Assembly: GCA_944390585.1 (NCBI GenBank)
Contig: CALXQI010000015.1
Span: 276,286-340,285 of the forward strand
DNA length: 64,000 nucleotides
Origin: an uncultured Alphaproteobacteria bacterium
GTDB taxonomy: Bacteria; Pseudomonadota; Alphaproteobacteria; RUG11792
Direction: 5' to 3'
The notes beneath the pieces were generated by a model. That model ran no database searches and was not told the origin of the DNA. It saw only the letters and a list, made by a program, of their open reading frames with translations. The translations under genes were made by a program, and so were the position numbers. Positions 18,391-28,491 of this stretch are shown here, piece after piece (position 1 is the stretch's first letter; every line of letters starts with the position of its first letter).

Positions 18391-19008
18391 ATGAAAAGAG
18401 TATTAATTTATTGTTTATTTGGTGCATTGCAATCTATTGTTTCTGTACAAAATTGCTTTGCAACAAGTGAAAAACAAAAATACCATGAAGAAGTACGAAA
18501 TATACGTAAAAGTATAGAACGTGCAGATGAGTGTTTAGAGCAGTTCCATAAAGCAGAAAATGAAAGTCTTGAAGAAAGCTATAAAAACATCGTAAAAGCA
18601 AGTAAAATGTTTAATCTTGCATTGAAATATATGTGCGATATTATTAAAGAAGAAAGAAAAGTGTGTAGTAAGAATAAAGATATATTAAATAGATTGAGAA
18701 GAAGAGAATCATATTTAACTGATGTACTTGGATACTGGGACGATGTTCGCATATCGTGCATAAAAAAATTGGAGGGCGATAAATTGATAAGTAAACTCTG
18801 TTCTGCGCAAATGATGCAAGATATTTGTCATGTATATGTACTTTATGTTATGCCAGATGATGAAGTAATTAATGAAATTTCAAAATTGGAAAAATTTACA
18901 TCTAATGATCATGAGACTGTTGCTACATTATGCGGTAAAAGATTTTGTAAAATAGGCGCGCAAAATATTGACAGAAGAAATCCAATATATAATTATACTG
19001 CAGAATAG
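18391..19008 (+). CDS. Secreted hypothetical protein, helical
   Basis: 205 residues with a clear signal peptide (MKRVLIYCLFGALQSIVSVQNCFA). The mature part is highly charged and helical, with a likely coiled coil at residues 40-125 and several Cys residues towards the C-terminus. No domain is recognised. It is a monocistronic gene between nuoD and uvrB and shares the signal-peptide style of the other secreted proteins in the window. Confidence 0.75.
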   Translation: MKRVLIYCLFGALQSIVSVQNCFATSEKQKYHEEVRNIRKSIERADECLEQFHKAENESLEESYKNIVKASKMFNLALKYMCDIIKEERKVCSKNKDILNRLRRRESYLTDVLGYWDDVRISCIKKLEGDKLISKLCSAQMMQDICHVYVLYVMPDDEVINEISKLEKFTSNDHETVATLCGKRFCKIGAQNIDRRNPIYNYTAE

Positions 19009-19139
19009 CAGTAGAAAAAAACCTTATACAAGTACTAACTGTAATTGCATTCACAACAATAAGATAAATAATTTTATGGATTGGAATTTATTTTGTTATA
19101 ATTTGGTTAATAATAAATCATAAGTTATAAAATACATTT

Positions 19140-21050
19140 ATGGAATTTAAGCTTGTTTCAGATTTTACACCATCTGGTGACCAACCTGAGGCAATAGACT
19201 GTCTTGTAACAAATGCTAAAAATGGCGTACATGATCAAGTGCTACTTGGAGTTACAGGATCAGGAAAAACATTTACTGTAGCAAATGTAATAAATCAATT
19301 GCAACGCCCAACTTTGATTATGACGCATAACAAAACACTCGCAGCACAAATATATAGAGAGATGTGTTTATTTTTTCCCAACAATGCTGTTGAATACTTT
19401 GTCTCTTACTATGATTACTATCAGCCAGAAGCATACGTTGCACATTCTGATACATATATTGAAAAAACATCATCAATTAATGAAGAAATTGATAGAATGC
19501 GTAATTCTGCAACACGTTCTCTGCTTGAAAGAAGAGATGTAATTGTTGTTGCTAGCGTCTCGTGTATATATGGATTGGGACCTATTGAAAGTTATTCTGA
19601 CGTTGTTATAGACATAAGCGTTGGAGCTACTATAAAGCCACAGCTCTTAGCACGTAAATTAGCTGATATACAGTATCAAAGAAATGATATTGATTTTAAA
19701 AGAGGATGTTTTAAATCAAACGGAGATGCAATAGATTTATTTCCATCACATTTATCTGATAAATACTGGAGAATTTGTTTTTTTGGTAACGAAATTGATT
19801 GTATATGGGAAATCTCATATCCAGAAAATAAAAAAATACAAAAATTAGATAATATCAGGATTTATTCCAATAGTCATTACGTCACAACAAATGACATTTT
19901 ACTCAAATCTATTACACAAATACGTGATGATTTGAGAATTAGATTACAAGAACTTGAAAAAGATGGTAAATTAGTAGAAAAACAACGTCTAGAACAACGC
20001 GTCTTATATGATATTGAAATGATGCAGTCTACTGGCACATGCTCTGGAATAGAAAATTATTCAAGATATATTTCTGGCAGATTACCTGGAGAACCACCAC
20101 CTACATTATTTGAATATTTACCTGATAACTCACTTTTAATTGTTGATGAAAGCCATGTTACTGTTCCTCAAATTAGAGGAATGTATCTTGGTGATGCTGC
20201 AAGGAAAAAGAATTTATCGGACTATGGTTTTAGATTACCTTCCTGCATGGATAATAGGCCATTACGCTTTGAAGAGTGGGATGGAATGCGCCCTGATACA
20301 ATCTTTATGTCAGCCACACCATCTGATTTTGAATTGGAACGTTCTGGCACACATGTTGTGGAACAGTTAATCAGACCAACAGGCATTTTAGATCCAATAT
20401 GCGATGTACGTCCTTGTGAAAATCAAATAGATGATTTAATGGACGCAATATTGCAGACAAAAGCTAAAGGATATCGCACTCTTGTGACAACTCTGACAAA
20501 AAAAATGGCTGAAATGTTAACAGAATATTTAAGCGAAAATGGAATAAGTGTTGCATATATGCATGCTGATACAGAAACATTGGATAGAATTGAGATAATA
20601 AAAAATCTCAAAAATGGAGAATTTGATGTTTTGGTCGGTATTAATTTACTACGTGAGGGACTTGACATACCAGAATGCGGATTAGTTGCAATTTTGGATG
20701 CTGATAAAGAGGGGTTTTTGCGCTCTAGAACGTCCTTGGTGCAAACAATAGGCAGAGCTGCACGCAATCCTAACAGCTTGGTCATCTTATATGCAGATAC
20801 AATAACAAAATCGATTGAACAAGCAATTGCAGAGACAAATAGAAGAAGAGAAATTCAAGCTAAATTTAACAAAGATCATAACATAGTACCAAAAGCAATA
20901 GCGCGTACAACTAGTAAAATAGCAAAAGAAGAAGATATTGCATTAACAGCCGCAGAATTAGAAAAAAAGATGCTTGACGCTGCAGAGAATCTGCAATTTG
21001 AAGAAGCTGCTAAATATCGTGACCAGCTTAACAAACTAAATAAAAAGTAA
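19140..21050 (+). CDS. uvrB: Excinuclease ABC subunit B
   Basis: The damage-verifying helicase-like subunit of nucleotide excision repair. The 636 residues hold the Walker A GVTGSGKTF (37-45), the beta-hairpin region YYDYYQPEAYV, the DESH box, MSATPS, the motif VI region QTIGRAARN, and a C-terminal UVR domain (AAENLQFEEAAKYRDQL) that contacts UvrC. The length is slightly short of the usual 660-700. It is monocistronic. Confidence 0.97.
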   Translation: MEFKLVSDFTPSGDQPEAIDCLVTNAKNGVHDQVLLGVTGSGKTFTVANVINQLQRPTLIMTHNKTLAAQIYREMCLFFPNNAVEYFVSYYDYYQPEAYVAHSDTYIEKTSSINEEIDRMRNSATRSLLERRDVIVVASVSCIYGLGPIESYSDVVIDISVGATIKPQLLARKLADIQYQRNDIDFKRGCFKSNGDAIDLFPSHLSDKYWRICFFGNEIDCIWEISYPENKKIQKLDNIRIYSNSHYVTTNDILLKSITQIRDDLRIRLQELEKDGKLVEKQRLEQRVLYDIEMMQSTGTCSGIENYSRYISGRLPGEPPPTLFEYLPDNSLLIVDESHVTVPQIRGMYLGDAARKKNLSDYGFRLPSCMDNRPLRFEEWDGMRPDTIFMSATPSDFELERSGTHVVEQLIRPTGILDPICDVRPCENQIDDLMDAILQTKAKGYRTLVTTLTKKMAEMLTEYLSENGISVAYMHADTETLDRIEIIKNLKNGEFDVLVGINLLREGLDIPECGLVAILDADKEGFLRSRTSLVQTIGRAARNPNSLVILYADTITKSIEQAIAETNRRREIQAKFNKDHNIVPKAIARTTSKIAKEEDIALTAAELEKKMLDAAENLQFEEAAKYRDQLNKLNKK

Positions 21051-21299
21051 TCTATATTACTATTATATTTATTAACTACAAACTCCACAAGCTAGTTTAT
21101 TATTTTTTATAAATTAGTTCTTTGTAATCCAATACAATGTTGGATTGTATATGATTGAATAACTGGATTTGATATATTGAATATCGTCAATACTATTTTA
21201 TAAAGATATTAGAAAAATATCTTTATATTATAAATTATTATCTCTATAAATCAGCTTTATTTCCATCTATTATAGTATAGCATGCATTAACGATATTAA

Positions 21300-21905
21300 C
21301 TATTGTATCCATAGACTTGCTTTTATTACTTGCAATCCAATACACTATATGTAAACAGATCGTATTACATCTTAATACTGTTAACTATTTACTTCTATAA
21401 AATAGTACACATCAACAAACTATGCCAATCTCTTAATGAACATACACTTAGTTCTACATCTTTGACATTACCATTTTCTTTAACATTACAAACTGTCGTC
21501 TCCATAGACTTGCCTTTACTATTTGTAGTCCAATACACTACATGCAAACAGATAGTATTACATTTTAATACTGTTAACTATTTACTTCTATAAAATAGTA
21601 CACATTAACAAACTATGCCAATCTCTTAATGAACATACACTTAGTTCTGTATCTTTGACATCACCATTTTCTTTAACATTACAAACTGTCGTCTCCATAT
21701 GCTTGCTTTTATTACTTGTAATCCGATACATTACATGTAAACAGAAAGTATTACATTTTAATACTGTTAACCATTTACTTCTATAAAATAGTACACATTA
21801 ACAAACTATGCCAATTTCTTAATGACTCTACATTTAGTTCTATATCTTTGACATCACCATTTTCTTTAACATTACAAACTGTCGTCTCCATAAACTTGCT
21901 TTTAT
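21300..21905. repeat. 193-bp direct repeats derived from the lpxD 3' end
   Basis: TCCATA followed by A/G/T-rich ACTTGC recurs at about 21308, 21501, 21694 and 21887, spaced exactly 193 bp. The last copy is inside the 3' coding end of lpxD (21840 onward). Each intergenic unit thus contains a decayed copy of the last ~65 bp of lpxD plus ~130 bp of downstream DNA. Weaker similarity reaches back to about 21120. The rest of 21051-21300 shows no gene. Confidence 0.9.
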
Positions 21906-22787
21906 TGCAGGGGAGCCGGCAATTACAGCTCCTGCATCAACAGATGATGCTATGCCTGTTTGCGCAGCAGCCTTTACCCCATCTCCTATGACTAAATGTC
22001 CAGCTATTCCAACTTGTCCACCAAATACACATCCCTTACCTATTTGCGTACTTCCTGCTACTCCACATTGCGCAGCAAATATACAAAAATCTCCAATATG
22101 AACATTGTGAGCGATATGAACCATATTATCCATACGTACATAATTTCCTATGACTGTATTGTCAATACTACCCCTATCAATTGTACAATTGCATCCAATA
22201 ACACAATTATTACCTATAATTACACTACCAATATGCAATATATCTACTGGTACTGGATCAATAACAAAACCAAATCCAGGCTGTCCTATGCGAGCACCAC
22301 TTTTTATCCATGTATTATCTCCTATGACAGCGTTTGTAATTGTAACGTTATTTTCTATAATGCAGTTATCGCCTATTCTAACCCCCTGCCCTATTACACT
22401 GTAACTACCTATAGAACAATTTTTACCAATATTCGCATCACTTGAGATGCATGCATCTTTTGATATACCAAGTGACTGCTTTGAAGAATAAAACTTTGGC
22501 AATAATTTTGCCAATGCAAGATATGGATCTTTAACGACAATCGGCACACATGTCTTTGGCAAATAATTAACAAACTCTTGTTGAATCAAACACGCAGCTG
22601 CTTGCGTTTGACTTAGCGCATTTACATATTTTGTATTATGCAAAAAAGAGAGCTCACTACTTGTTGCATCTTGCAAAGTTGCAATTCCATTTAACAATAC
22701 ATCACAATTATCAGGTTTTTGCACACCAATAATTGCACAAACATCATGTATTGATAAAGTATGTATATTAAAAAAATTTTCACGCAT
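21840..22787 (-). CDS. lpxD: UDP-3-O-acylglucosamine N-acyltransferase
   Basis: It adds the second acyl chain in lipid A synthesis. After an N-terminal uridine-binding domain (to about residue 95) come many left-handed beta-helix hexapeptides (for example IGDNCIIENNV, VHIAHNVHIGDFC with the catalytic His) and a C-terminal helix. The start at 22787 (MRENFFNIH) has AGGTG eight bases upstream and avoids overlapping nupC; the further ATG at 22814 would lie inside nupC. It is downstream of nupC with an 11-bp gap. Confidence 0.94.
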   Translation of the reverse strand: MRENFFNIHTLSIHDVCAIIGVQKPDNCDVLLNGIATLQDATSSELSFLHNTKYVNALSQTQAAACLIQQEFVNYLPKTCVPIVVKDPYLALAKLLPKFYSSKQSLGISKDACISSDANIGKNCSIGSYSVIGQGVRIGDNCIIENNVTITNAVIGDNTWIKSGARIGQPGFGFVIDPVPVDILHIGSVIIGNNCVIGCNCTIDRGSIDNTVIGNYVRMDNMVHIAHNVHIGDFCIFAAQCGVAGSTQIGKGCVFGGQVGIAGHLVIGDGVKAAAQTGIASSVDAGAVIAGSPAIKASLWRRQFVMLKKMVMSKI

Positions 22788-22798
22788 ACTAACCACAC

Positions 22799-24061
22799 CT
22801 ATATAAACATACACATTAACGTCGTAGTAATAAATGTAGCGATGGTTCCTGCCAAAAATGCTCTACCACCAATTAGCGCTATATCACTTCTATTTGGACA
22901 CATCGCTGATAGCCCACCTACAGTCATTCCAATACAAGCAAAATTTCCAAAATTTGTAATTGCATAGATTGCTTTTCTAACACTCTCTGGGCTCATAGTG
23001 GTTTTTGCTAAATCAAAATACGCCACCATCTCATTTGTCACAAACTTCAGGCCTAAAATCTGCGAAAACTGCTCTACATCACAATCGCGTATACCAAACA
23101 ATAGAGATAAAGGCTTTACTATTATGCCACAAATACGTTGTAAAGAAAGAGGTGCGCCACATACGTTTGGAAATAACGCCAACAGGTAATTTACCAGCGA
23201 TACCAACGCAACCATCCCTATTAATGAACCAACAATCGCCCACCAAACAGCTGCACCATCAGATATTCCTTTATTTAATGAAGTCATAAAATCAGTATAG
23301 ACTAGATTGTCATATGACATCATTTTGCTTTTATCAAAACATGGCATCATAATCACACATACCAATATTGTTGACAGCATCCCAACAACGCTTGCCATTA
23401 TGACATGAGTAATTGCATCACTACAAATGTGTTCCACAAGTGAGGCGTACACCGCCATCAACGACGCCGACGATGTAGAAAATGCAGCGGCAACCAGTAT
23501 AAAAATTTCATTTGTCGATAAATGAGGCAAGCTATTTTTTATTACCATTGGGGCTTCAAACTGTCCTAAAAATATCTTTACAGCAGAATACATACCAAGT
23601 TGTTGCTTAATACCATAGATTTTTCCAAAAGCCGTTCCAATAATTTTTGAGAACACAGGTATGACACGCAGATACGTGAGTACAGCACACAATGCGCTTA
23701 CAAGAATGATCATAGGCAGCGCTTGGAATGCAAAGATAAACAAATTTCCACCATTAGTAACTTCAAATGGAGCATCTCCACCACCCAAAAAGCCAAATAC
23801 AAACTTTGTCCCTTCCACAACATGGTTTTTTAAACTCATAACAGCAAACGCAACAGCCTCTACACCTTTAATAATTGAACTTATATGCGTCATTGCAAAA
23901 ATAACAAAAATTTCAAACAAAATAGCAAAAACTACATAATGCCAATGCTTCATTACAGCACGCTTATCAGATGAAAGACAAAAAGCACACAGCAAGAGCA
24001 GCACAACACCAATAATCTGTATAAACATAAAATACGCACACCAGAAAACCGAATCGATCAT
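22799..24061 (-). CDS. Concentrative nucleoside transporter (NupC/CNT family)
   Basis: A 420-residue inner-membrane transporter that imports nucleosides with H+ or Na+. It shows the family order: N-terminal helices, the GxxAxxxxF gate region, FLGQFEAPMVIKNSL, STSSASLMAVYASL, and the C-terminal LGLKFVTNEMVAYFDL and ITNFGNFACIGMTVGGLSAMCPNR segments. Nucleoside uptake suits a host-dependent bacterium. It probably shares a transcript with lpxD. Confidence 0.93.
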   Translation of the reverse strand: MIDSVFWCAYFMFIQIIGVVLLLLCAFCLSSDKRAVMKHWHYVVFAILFEIFVIFAMTHISSIIKGVEAVAFAVMSLKNHVVEGTKFVFGFLGGGDAPFEVTNGGNLFIFAFQALPMIILVSALCAVLTYLRVIPVFSKIIGTAFGKIYGIKQQLGMYSAVKIFLGQFEAPMVIKNSLPHLSTNEIFILVAAAFSTSSASLMAVYASLVEHICSDAITHVIMASVVGMLSTILVCVIMMPCFDKSKMMSYDNLVYTDFMTSLNKGISDGAAVWWAIVGSLIGMVALVSLVNYLLALFPNVCGAPLSLQRICGIIVKPLSLLFGIRDCDVEQFSQILGLKFVTNEMVAYFDLAKTTMSPESVRKAIYAITNFGNFACIGMTVGGLSAMCPNRSDIALIGGRAFLAGTIATFITTTLMCMFI

Positions 24062-24237
24062 ATCATAAGATTATCTATAAGAAAAAAGATTTTATAAATT
24101 TAATCTATTATTTGTTTATATAAATTATAAACAACATCACTTATTTAATTATATAATTTAATTTTTCATACTGTTATAATATTTTGTTTTTAAAAAATAT
24201 GTATCATCTCTACAAAATTATGCTACAATTTGTGCAT

Positions 24238-24312
24238 GGTCATATAGCTCAGCGGTAGAGCACCACGTTGACATCGTGGGGGTCACAGGTTCGATCCCTG
24301 TTGTGACCACCA
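24238..24312 (+). tRNA. tRNA-Val(GAC)
   Basis: A complete cloverleaf: acceptor GGTCATA/TGTGACC, D arm GCTC-GAGC, anticodon stem CCACG/CGTGG with loop TTGACAT (anticodon GAC), T arm ACAGG-TTCGATC-CCTGT, discriminator A and encoded CCA. A TACAAT box at 24224-24229 lies just upstream. Confidence 0.97.
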
Positions 24313-24433
24313 AATTGTTGTATACTCCCCTTACAGGAATTGTAATAATTGAACACTAACACTCGCCACATATGGAATAATATACCCATATAAGAACACA
24401 CTGAACTGATTTGGATACACTTCTATTGATTAG

Positions 24434-24508
24434 TGGCTGGGGCACCAGGATTCGAACCTGGGGATGACGGTACCAAAAACCGTTGCCTTACCGCTTGGCT
24501 ATGCCCCA
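24434..24508 (-). tRNA. tRNA-Gln(TTG)
   Basis: On the minus strand, acceptor TGGGGCA pairs with TGCCCCA. The anticodon stem ACGGT/ACCGT encloses loop TTTTGGT (anticodon TTG). The T arm has GGTTCGAATCC, discriminator G and encoded CCA. It faces the tRNA-Val gene convergently. Confidence 0.96.
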
Positions 24509-24550
24509 TCCAATCAAGATGCTATCCTAAGTTACAAAAAAACACAACAA

Positions 24551-24871
24551 TTAATTAGCAATCTTTGGCACAGAAATTCCTAACGCATCAATCTTGGCGT
24601 TTAATGTATTTCTACTAATACCTAGTACTTTTGATGTTTTATTTTTATTATACCTAGCAGTTTTTAAAATTTTGGTAATTAACGTTTTTTCAACTTCAGA
24701 AATAACAATATCATATAAACCGCTTACATTACTGAGATCTTTTTGCAAAATTAAATAATCATGCAAAGCACAATTTATTGCAGAAGAAATACTAGCCACG
24801 CAAATACAATATGTAACCAAGCTCTGGCATTTTATCACGGTATAAAAATTATGTAAATACAAAAGACACAT
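24551..24871 (-). CDS. fis: Fis-family DNA-binding protein
   Basis: A small nucleoid-associated helix-turn-helix protein. Residues 47-103 (ALHDYL...GLYDIVISEVEKTLI followed by ARYNKNKTSKVLGISRNTLNAKIDALGI) match the Fis layout: a dimerisation helix pair, then the HTH with the NK-T-S-K-LGI-R-TL pattern. The N-terminal 45 residues are poorly conserved and the start is uncertain; a GTG at 24838 is an alternative. True Fis is best known from gamma- and betaproteobacteria; a truncated NtrC-type HTH is the alternative reading. Confidence 0.75.
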   Translation of the reverse strand: MCLLYLHNFYTVIKCQSLVTYCICVASISSAINCALHDYLILQKDLSNVSGLYDIVISEVEKTLITKILKTARYNKNKTSKVLGISRNTLNAKIDALGISVPKIAN

Positions 24872-24960
24872 AGAATAACATTTAATTATATTTTATATAT
24901 TATTTAGTTTTTTAATACCACAACAATCATACAATACTATTTGCAAAATAAAAATCATAG

Positions 24961-24988
24961 TTGACACGCAATGCGTTTTTGATAGCAT
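24961..24988 (+). promoter_or_regulatory. Putative metG promoter
   Basis: A perfect TTGACA at 24961-24966, a 16-bp spacer, and TAGCAT at 24983-24988 preceded by TGA. The metG ATG is at 25014, after a GAGG ribosome-binding site. Confidence 0.6.
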
Positions 24989-25013
24989 CTAAGTGTAATC
25001 AATTGAGGCAGAT

Positions 25014-26510
25014 ATGAAAGATATATACATTACAACACCTATTTATTACGTCAATGCCAAGCCACATATTGGGCACGCGTATACAACTATCGTGTGTGAC
25101 GTTTTTGCAAGGATTAATAAAATGCTTGGAAACAATGTTAAATTTGTTACAGGCACTGATGAGCATGGGAAAAAAATAGAGCAAAGTGCAGTAAATGCAG
25201 GTATTGAACCACAAGCATTTACTGATCAAATCTCTGAATTATTTAGAAATATGCTACCTGTACTTAACATATCAAATGACGATTTTATAAGAACAACTCA
25301 GGAACGCCACAAAAAGGCCGTCACTGCATTTTGGACAAAATTATATGACGCTGGGTACATATATCTAGGTGAGTATGAGGGATGGTACGATATCAGGAAT
25401 GAAGCGTATTTTAGTGATGATGAGTTAGTAGATGGAAAATCGCCTTTAGGCGGAGATGTTACGTTGATGAAGGAGCCATGTTACTTTTTCCGTTTATCAC
25501 AATTTACTGATATTTTACTAAAATATTATGATGAACATCCTGATTTTATATTCCCTATACAGCGTAAAAATGAAGTTGTTAGCTTTGTAAAAAGTGGATT
25601 AAAGGATTTGGCTGTATCCAGGACAACATTTAAGTGGGGAATTCCCGTACCAAATGATCCAAAACATGTGATTTATGTATGGCTAGATGCTTTAGTCAAC
25701 TACCTAACTTTAAACGGTTATCCTGAAAATAATGATCAAAATAATGATAATTATTGGCTAAATGTACACCATTTTGTAGGTAAAGAAATAGTAAGATTCC
25801 ATGCTGTTTATTGGCCTGCATTTTTAATTGCAGCAGGCATCAACCCACCTAAACAAGTCATCTCGCATGGGTGGTGGCTTAGTGAAGGTGAAAAGATGTC
25901 AAAATCTGTTGGTAATGTGCAAGATCCAATTAAGTATTGCTCCTTATTTGGATCTGATGCTCTCAGATATTTTGTTCTACGTGAATTGACGTTTGGTAAT
26001 GATGGTAATTTTTCTTTAACTGGATTTATCAACAGGTATAACAGTGTATTAGCAAATGCATATGGAAATTTATGTAGTAGAGTACTATCGTTTATAACAA
26101 AGTATTGTAATGGTAATTTAAGCATACCATCTAATATTGATGAGGATTTAGTAGAATTTACAAATTCTGTTGATTCTGCGTTAAATGAAAGTATATCATA
26201 TATTGAACAATATTCATTTAGTAAATATTTAGAAAAAATTGAATTAGCAATCTCGTATGCAAACAAATTTGTTGATAGAAAAGAGCCGTGGAGAATAAAG
26301 GATAATCAAACTATCTTGAACAACATTTTATATGTATTAATTGATGCTATACAAAAAATTTCAAAATATTTTGAACCTGTAATACCAATAGCTTGCGGCA
26401 AAGTACTACAATGCATTACAGCAAATAGTGAAGGCATTACTATTAAAGCACTTGATTCTGTATTATTTCCAAAAATTGATGAAAACGCTACGTTTGATGT
26501 ATATGAATAG
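25014..26510 (+). CDS. metG: Methionyl-tRNA synthetase
   Basis: It charges tRNA-Met. The 498 residues are the short (MetG2-like) form: class I catalytic core with the HIGH motif (PHIGHAYT, residues 18-25), an insertion without the second zinc knot, the KMSKS motif (GEKMSKSVGN), then the anticodon-binding helical bundle (NAYGNLCSRVLSF...) and no C-terminal EMAP/tRNA-binding domain. GAGG lies five bases before the ATG. Confidence 0.96.
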   Translation: MKDIYITTPIYYVNAKPHIGHAYTTIVCDVFARINKMLGNNVKFVTGTDEHGKKIEQSAVNAGIEPQAFTDQISELFRNMLPVLNISNDDFIRTTQERHKKAVTAFWTKLYDAGYIYLGEYEGWYDIRNEAYFSDDELVDGKSPLGGDVTLMKEPCYFFRLSQFTDILLKYYDEHPDFIFPIQRKNEVVSFVKSGLKDLAVSRTTFKWGIPVPNDPKHVIYVWLDALVNYLTLNGYPENNDQNNDNYWLNVHHFVGKEIVRFHAVYWPAFLIAAGINPPKQVISHGWWLSEGEKMSKSVGNVQDPIKYCSLFGSDALRYFVLRELTFGNDGNFSLTGFINRYNSVLANAYGNLCSRVLSFITKYCNGNLSIPSNIDEDLVEFTNSVDSALNESISYIEQYSFSKYLEKIELAISYANKFVDRKEPWRIKDNQTILNNILYVLIDAIQKISKYFEPVIPIACGKVLQCITANSEGITIKALDSVLFPKIDENATFDVYE

Positions 26511-26634
26511 AGTTATTGCAATTTATATTGTATATGTAAATTTAATGTGATATTGAAATTTTTTAGCACATTCTATCTTATGTTGTGTAATTTTTTTTGA
26601 TAGACTATGTCTATATTGATCTAGATTTTGTGAT

Positions 26635-27120
26635 ATGTCTGATAACATGGAAAATGCTACACATAGCGAAACATTTGAAGGAAATGACACCCAAGCTCCG
26701 TTTATAATAACGGATCAATATGTCAAAGAATTAAAGTTTGATAATCCTGGCTTTATCATGAAATACAAAGAACAGGCAGAGCAACCTCAAGTATCTGTTA
26801 ATGTAGAAACTGCAGTTAATCGCATTAAGGGCACAAATTATGAAGTAGAGATGAAAGTAAGCATCAAATCGTTGATGCAGCAAAAAGATATGTTTGACTG
26901 TAAAATGATATACTGCGCTCTTATTGTTACAAATCCAAGCCTAGATGAGCAGGCACTTGAGGCAGTGCTTATGGTACACTGCCCGTTTTTAATGTTCCCA
27001 TTTGTTAGGAATATGATTTGTGATATAACAAGATCAGCTGGTTACCCTCCTCTATTAATAGAACCTATTGACTTTGCCGCACTATATATTGAAAAAAAGC
27101 AAGCACAGAAGCAGGGATAA
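26635..27120 (+). CDS. secB: Protein-export chaperone SecB
   Basis: It keeps preproteins unfolded and hands them to SecA. The 161 residues show the typical alphaproteobacterial form, with YVKELKFDNPG near residue 25, the beta-sheet core, and the HCPFLMFPFVRNMICDITRSAGYPPLLIEPIDFAALY signature. It is relevant to export of the many signal-peptide proteins in this window. Confidence 0.95.
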   Translation: MSDNMENATHSETFEGNDTQAPFIITDQYVKELKFDNPGFIMKYKEQAEQPQVSVNVETAVNRIKGTNYEVEMKVSIKSLMQQKDMFDCKMIYCALIVTNPSLDEQALEAVLMVHCPFLMFPFVRNMICDITRSAGYPPLLIEPIDFAALYIEKKQAQKQG

Positions 27121-27259
27121 TAAGCTGAATTAACTACTAGCTGTGTGATACATAATATTAGATGTTGTAGTTGCAGTAATGGTAGAATTATAGTGATAAA
27201 GGCGTTTAAAATATAATATCTGTATTATGCATTAAAATAACACCACAGTAAATAATATA

Positions 27260-28414
27260 TTAAACACCCAGTGCTATAGTTGTAATATAAGAGTATAATG
27301 GAACAAATGCTGACGAAATTATAACAAGTAATAAAACTCCAAACAAGATAATTAGGCATGGTGGTATTAGTGAAATTAATTTTGTAATACGTGCATCAAG
27401 AGAAGTTTTAAGTAGTGCAGTTATTGTTGAAAACGCTGTATCCAATTCTCCTATCTTACAATGCGCAGCAATAATTGCATTTTCCTGTTTGGAAAAAATG
27501 TTTGCCTTACTAAAAGCTGTAGCAATATCACTACCTGACATTATCATTAGCGAAATATTTGTAAGCTCATTTTGAAAACATATATTTGATACTTCATGTA
27601 AAATTTCCGGAAGTTGCATATTTGCCTTTAACATTAGAGATATATTTTCCATGAGATTTAATACATTTTTATCACGTATTATTTTATTTATAAAAGGAAT
27701 TTTAATGAATATTTGTTTGCGAAAATACACAAACAAAACTATTATTGTGCATATAAAACAAAGAACAAATATCGTGTGATTTATGAACATTGATCTAAAA
27801 AATAGTAAAATCCTTGTGCAATAATTAAGCTCTACTTCTGCAGGTAAAGCCTGCAAAAATGTTGGTATAATATTAAAAATCCAAAATATTACTACACTAA
27901 AAATTGTAATACATAAACAAATTGGATATGTTAATTCTTTTATAAGTTTTTTATGATTTTGGTTTTGTTGTTCAATTGTTTGAAGAATCATTTGTATAAC
28001 CTCTGGAAGAGTCGCAACATTTTCTGCTGTTTTTATCATTGCAATAAATGTCTTATTTAAAACTTTAATTTCTTCAAGAATTTGAAAGGCTATATGTAAA
28101 TTATTTCCCATTTTTATTTTGTATATAATATTTGATACTACAGCTATATGCTCAGGATTTTGAAAAGAATTTTTTATAATTTCTAGCGTATCAATAATAT
28201 TTAATCTATTTTGTAATAATATTTGTATATTTTTTAAAAATGGAATTGTAAAAACTTCTGCATTAAACATTCTTGTTTTTAATTTAATTTGTTTCTTTTT
28301 GACAATTTTTATCCCATTAAAACTGGCCATCAATTTTAGCTCTTCTTCATCTTTTGCAAAACACAAGCCACGTTTTATTTGATTATTTTGTATCGCAATA
28401 TAACTGTATAGCAT
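27260..28414 (-). CDS. GspF/PilC-family inner-membrane platform protein
   Basis: 384 residues with the duplicated T2SSF domain: cytoplasmic helical domains at about residues 55-165 and 255-340, each followed by hydrophobic membrane segments. The family-style 'FTIPFLKNIQILLQNRLNIIDTLEI' and 'MLKANMQLPEILHEVSN...GSDIATAF' segments are present. It is the platform of type IV pili, type II secretion or competence pseudopili. No ATPase or pilin gene lies beside it. With comEC in the same window, a DNA-uptake role is plausible. Confidence 0.85.
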   Translation of the reverse strand: MLYSYIAIQNNQIKRGLCFAKDEEELKLMASFNGIKIVKKKQIKLKTRMFNAEVFTIPFLKNIQILLQNRLNIIDTLEIIKNSFQNPEHIAVVSNIIYKIKMGNNLHIAFQILEEIKVLNKTFIAMIKTAENVATLPEVIQMILQTIEQQNQNHKKLIKELTYPICLCITIFSVVIFWIFNIIPTFLQALPAEVELNYCTRILLFFRSMFINHTIFVLCFICTIIVLFVYFRKQIFIKIPFINKIIRDKNVLNLMENISLMLKANMQLPEILHEVSNICFQNELTNISLMIMSGSDIATAFSKANIFSKQENAIIAAHCKIGELDTAFSTITALLKTSLDARITKLISLIPPCLIILFGVLLLVIISSAFVPLYSYITTIALGV

Positions 28415-28491
28415 TAATTTATGTAAAATCAGCCTTATATTAACATTATCTAACTTGCGATATGTAATGCAATATTATACACTTCAGTAGC

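Noticed and set aside
21996..22445. 149-codon plus-strand ORF opposite lpxD
   Set aside because: It is antisense to the hexapeptide repeats of lpxD; its Thr/Tyr/Ile-rich composition reflects the complement of that coding pattern.
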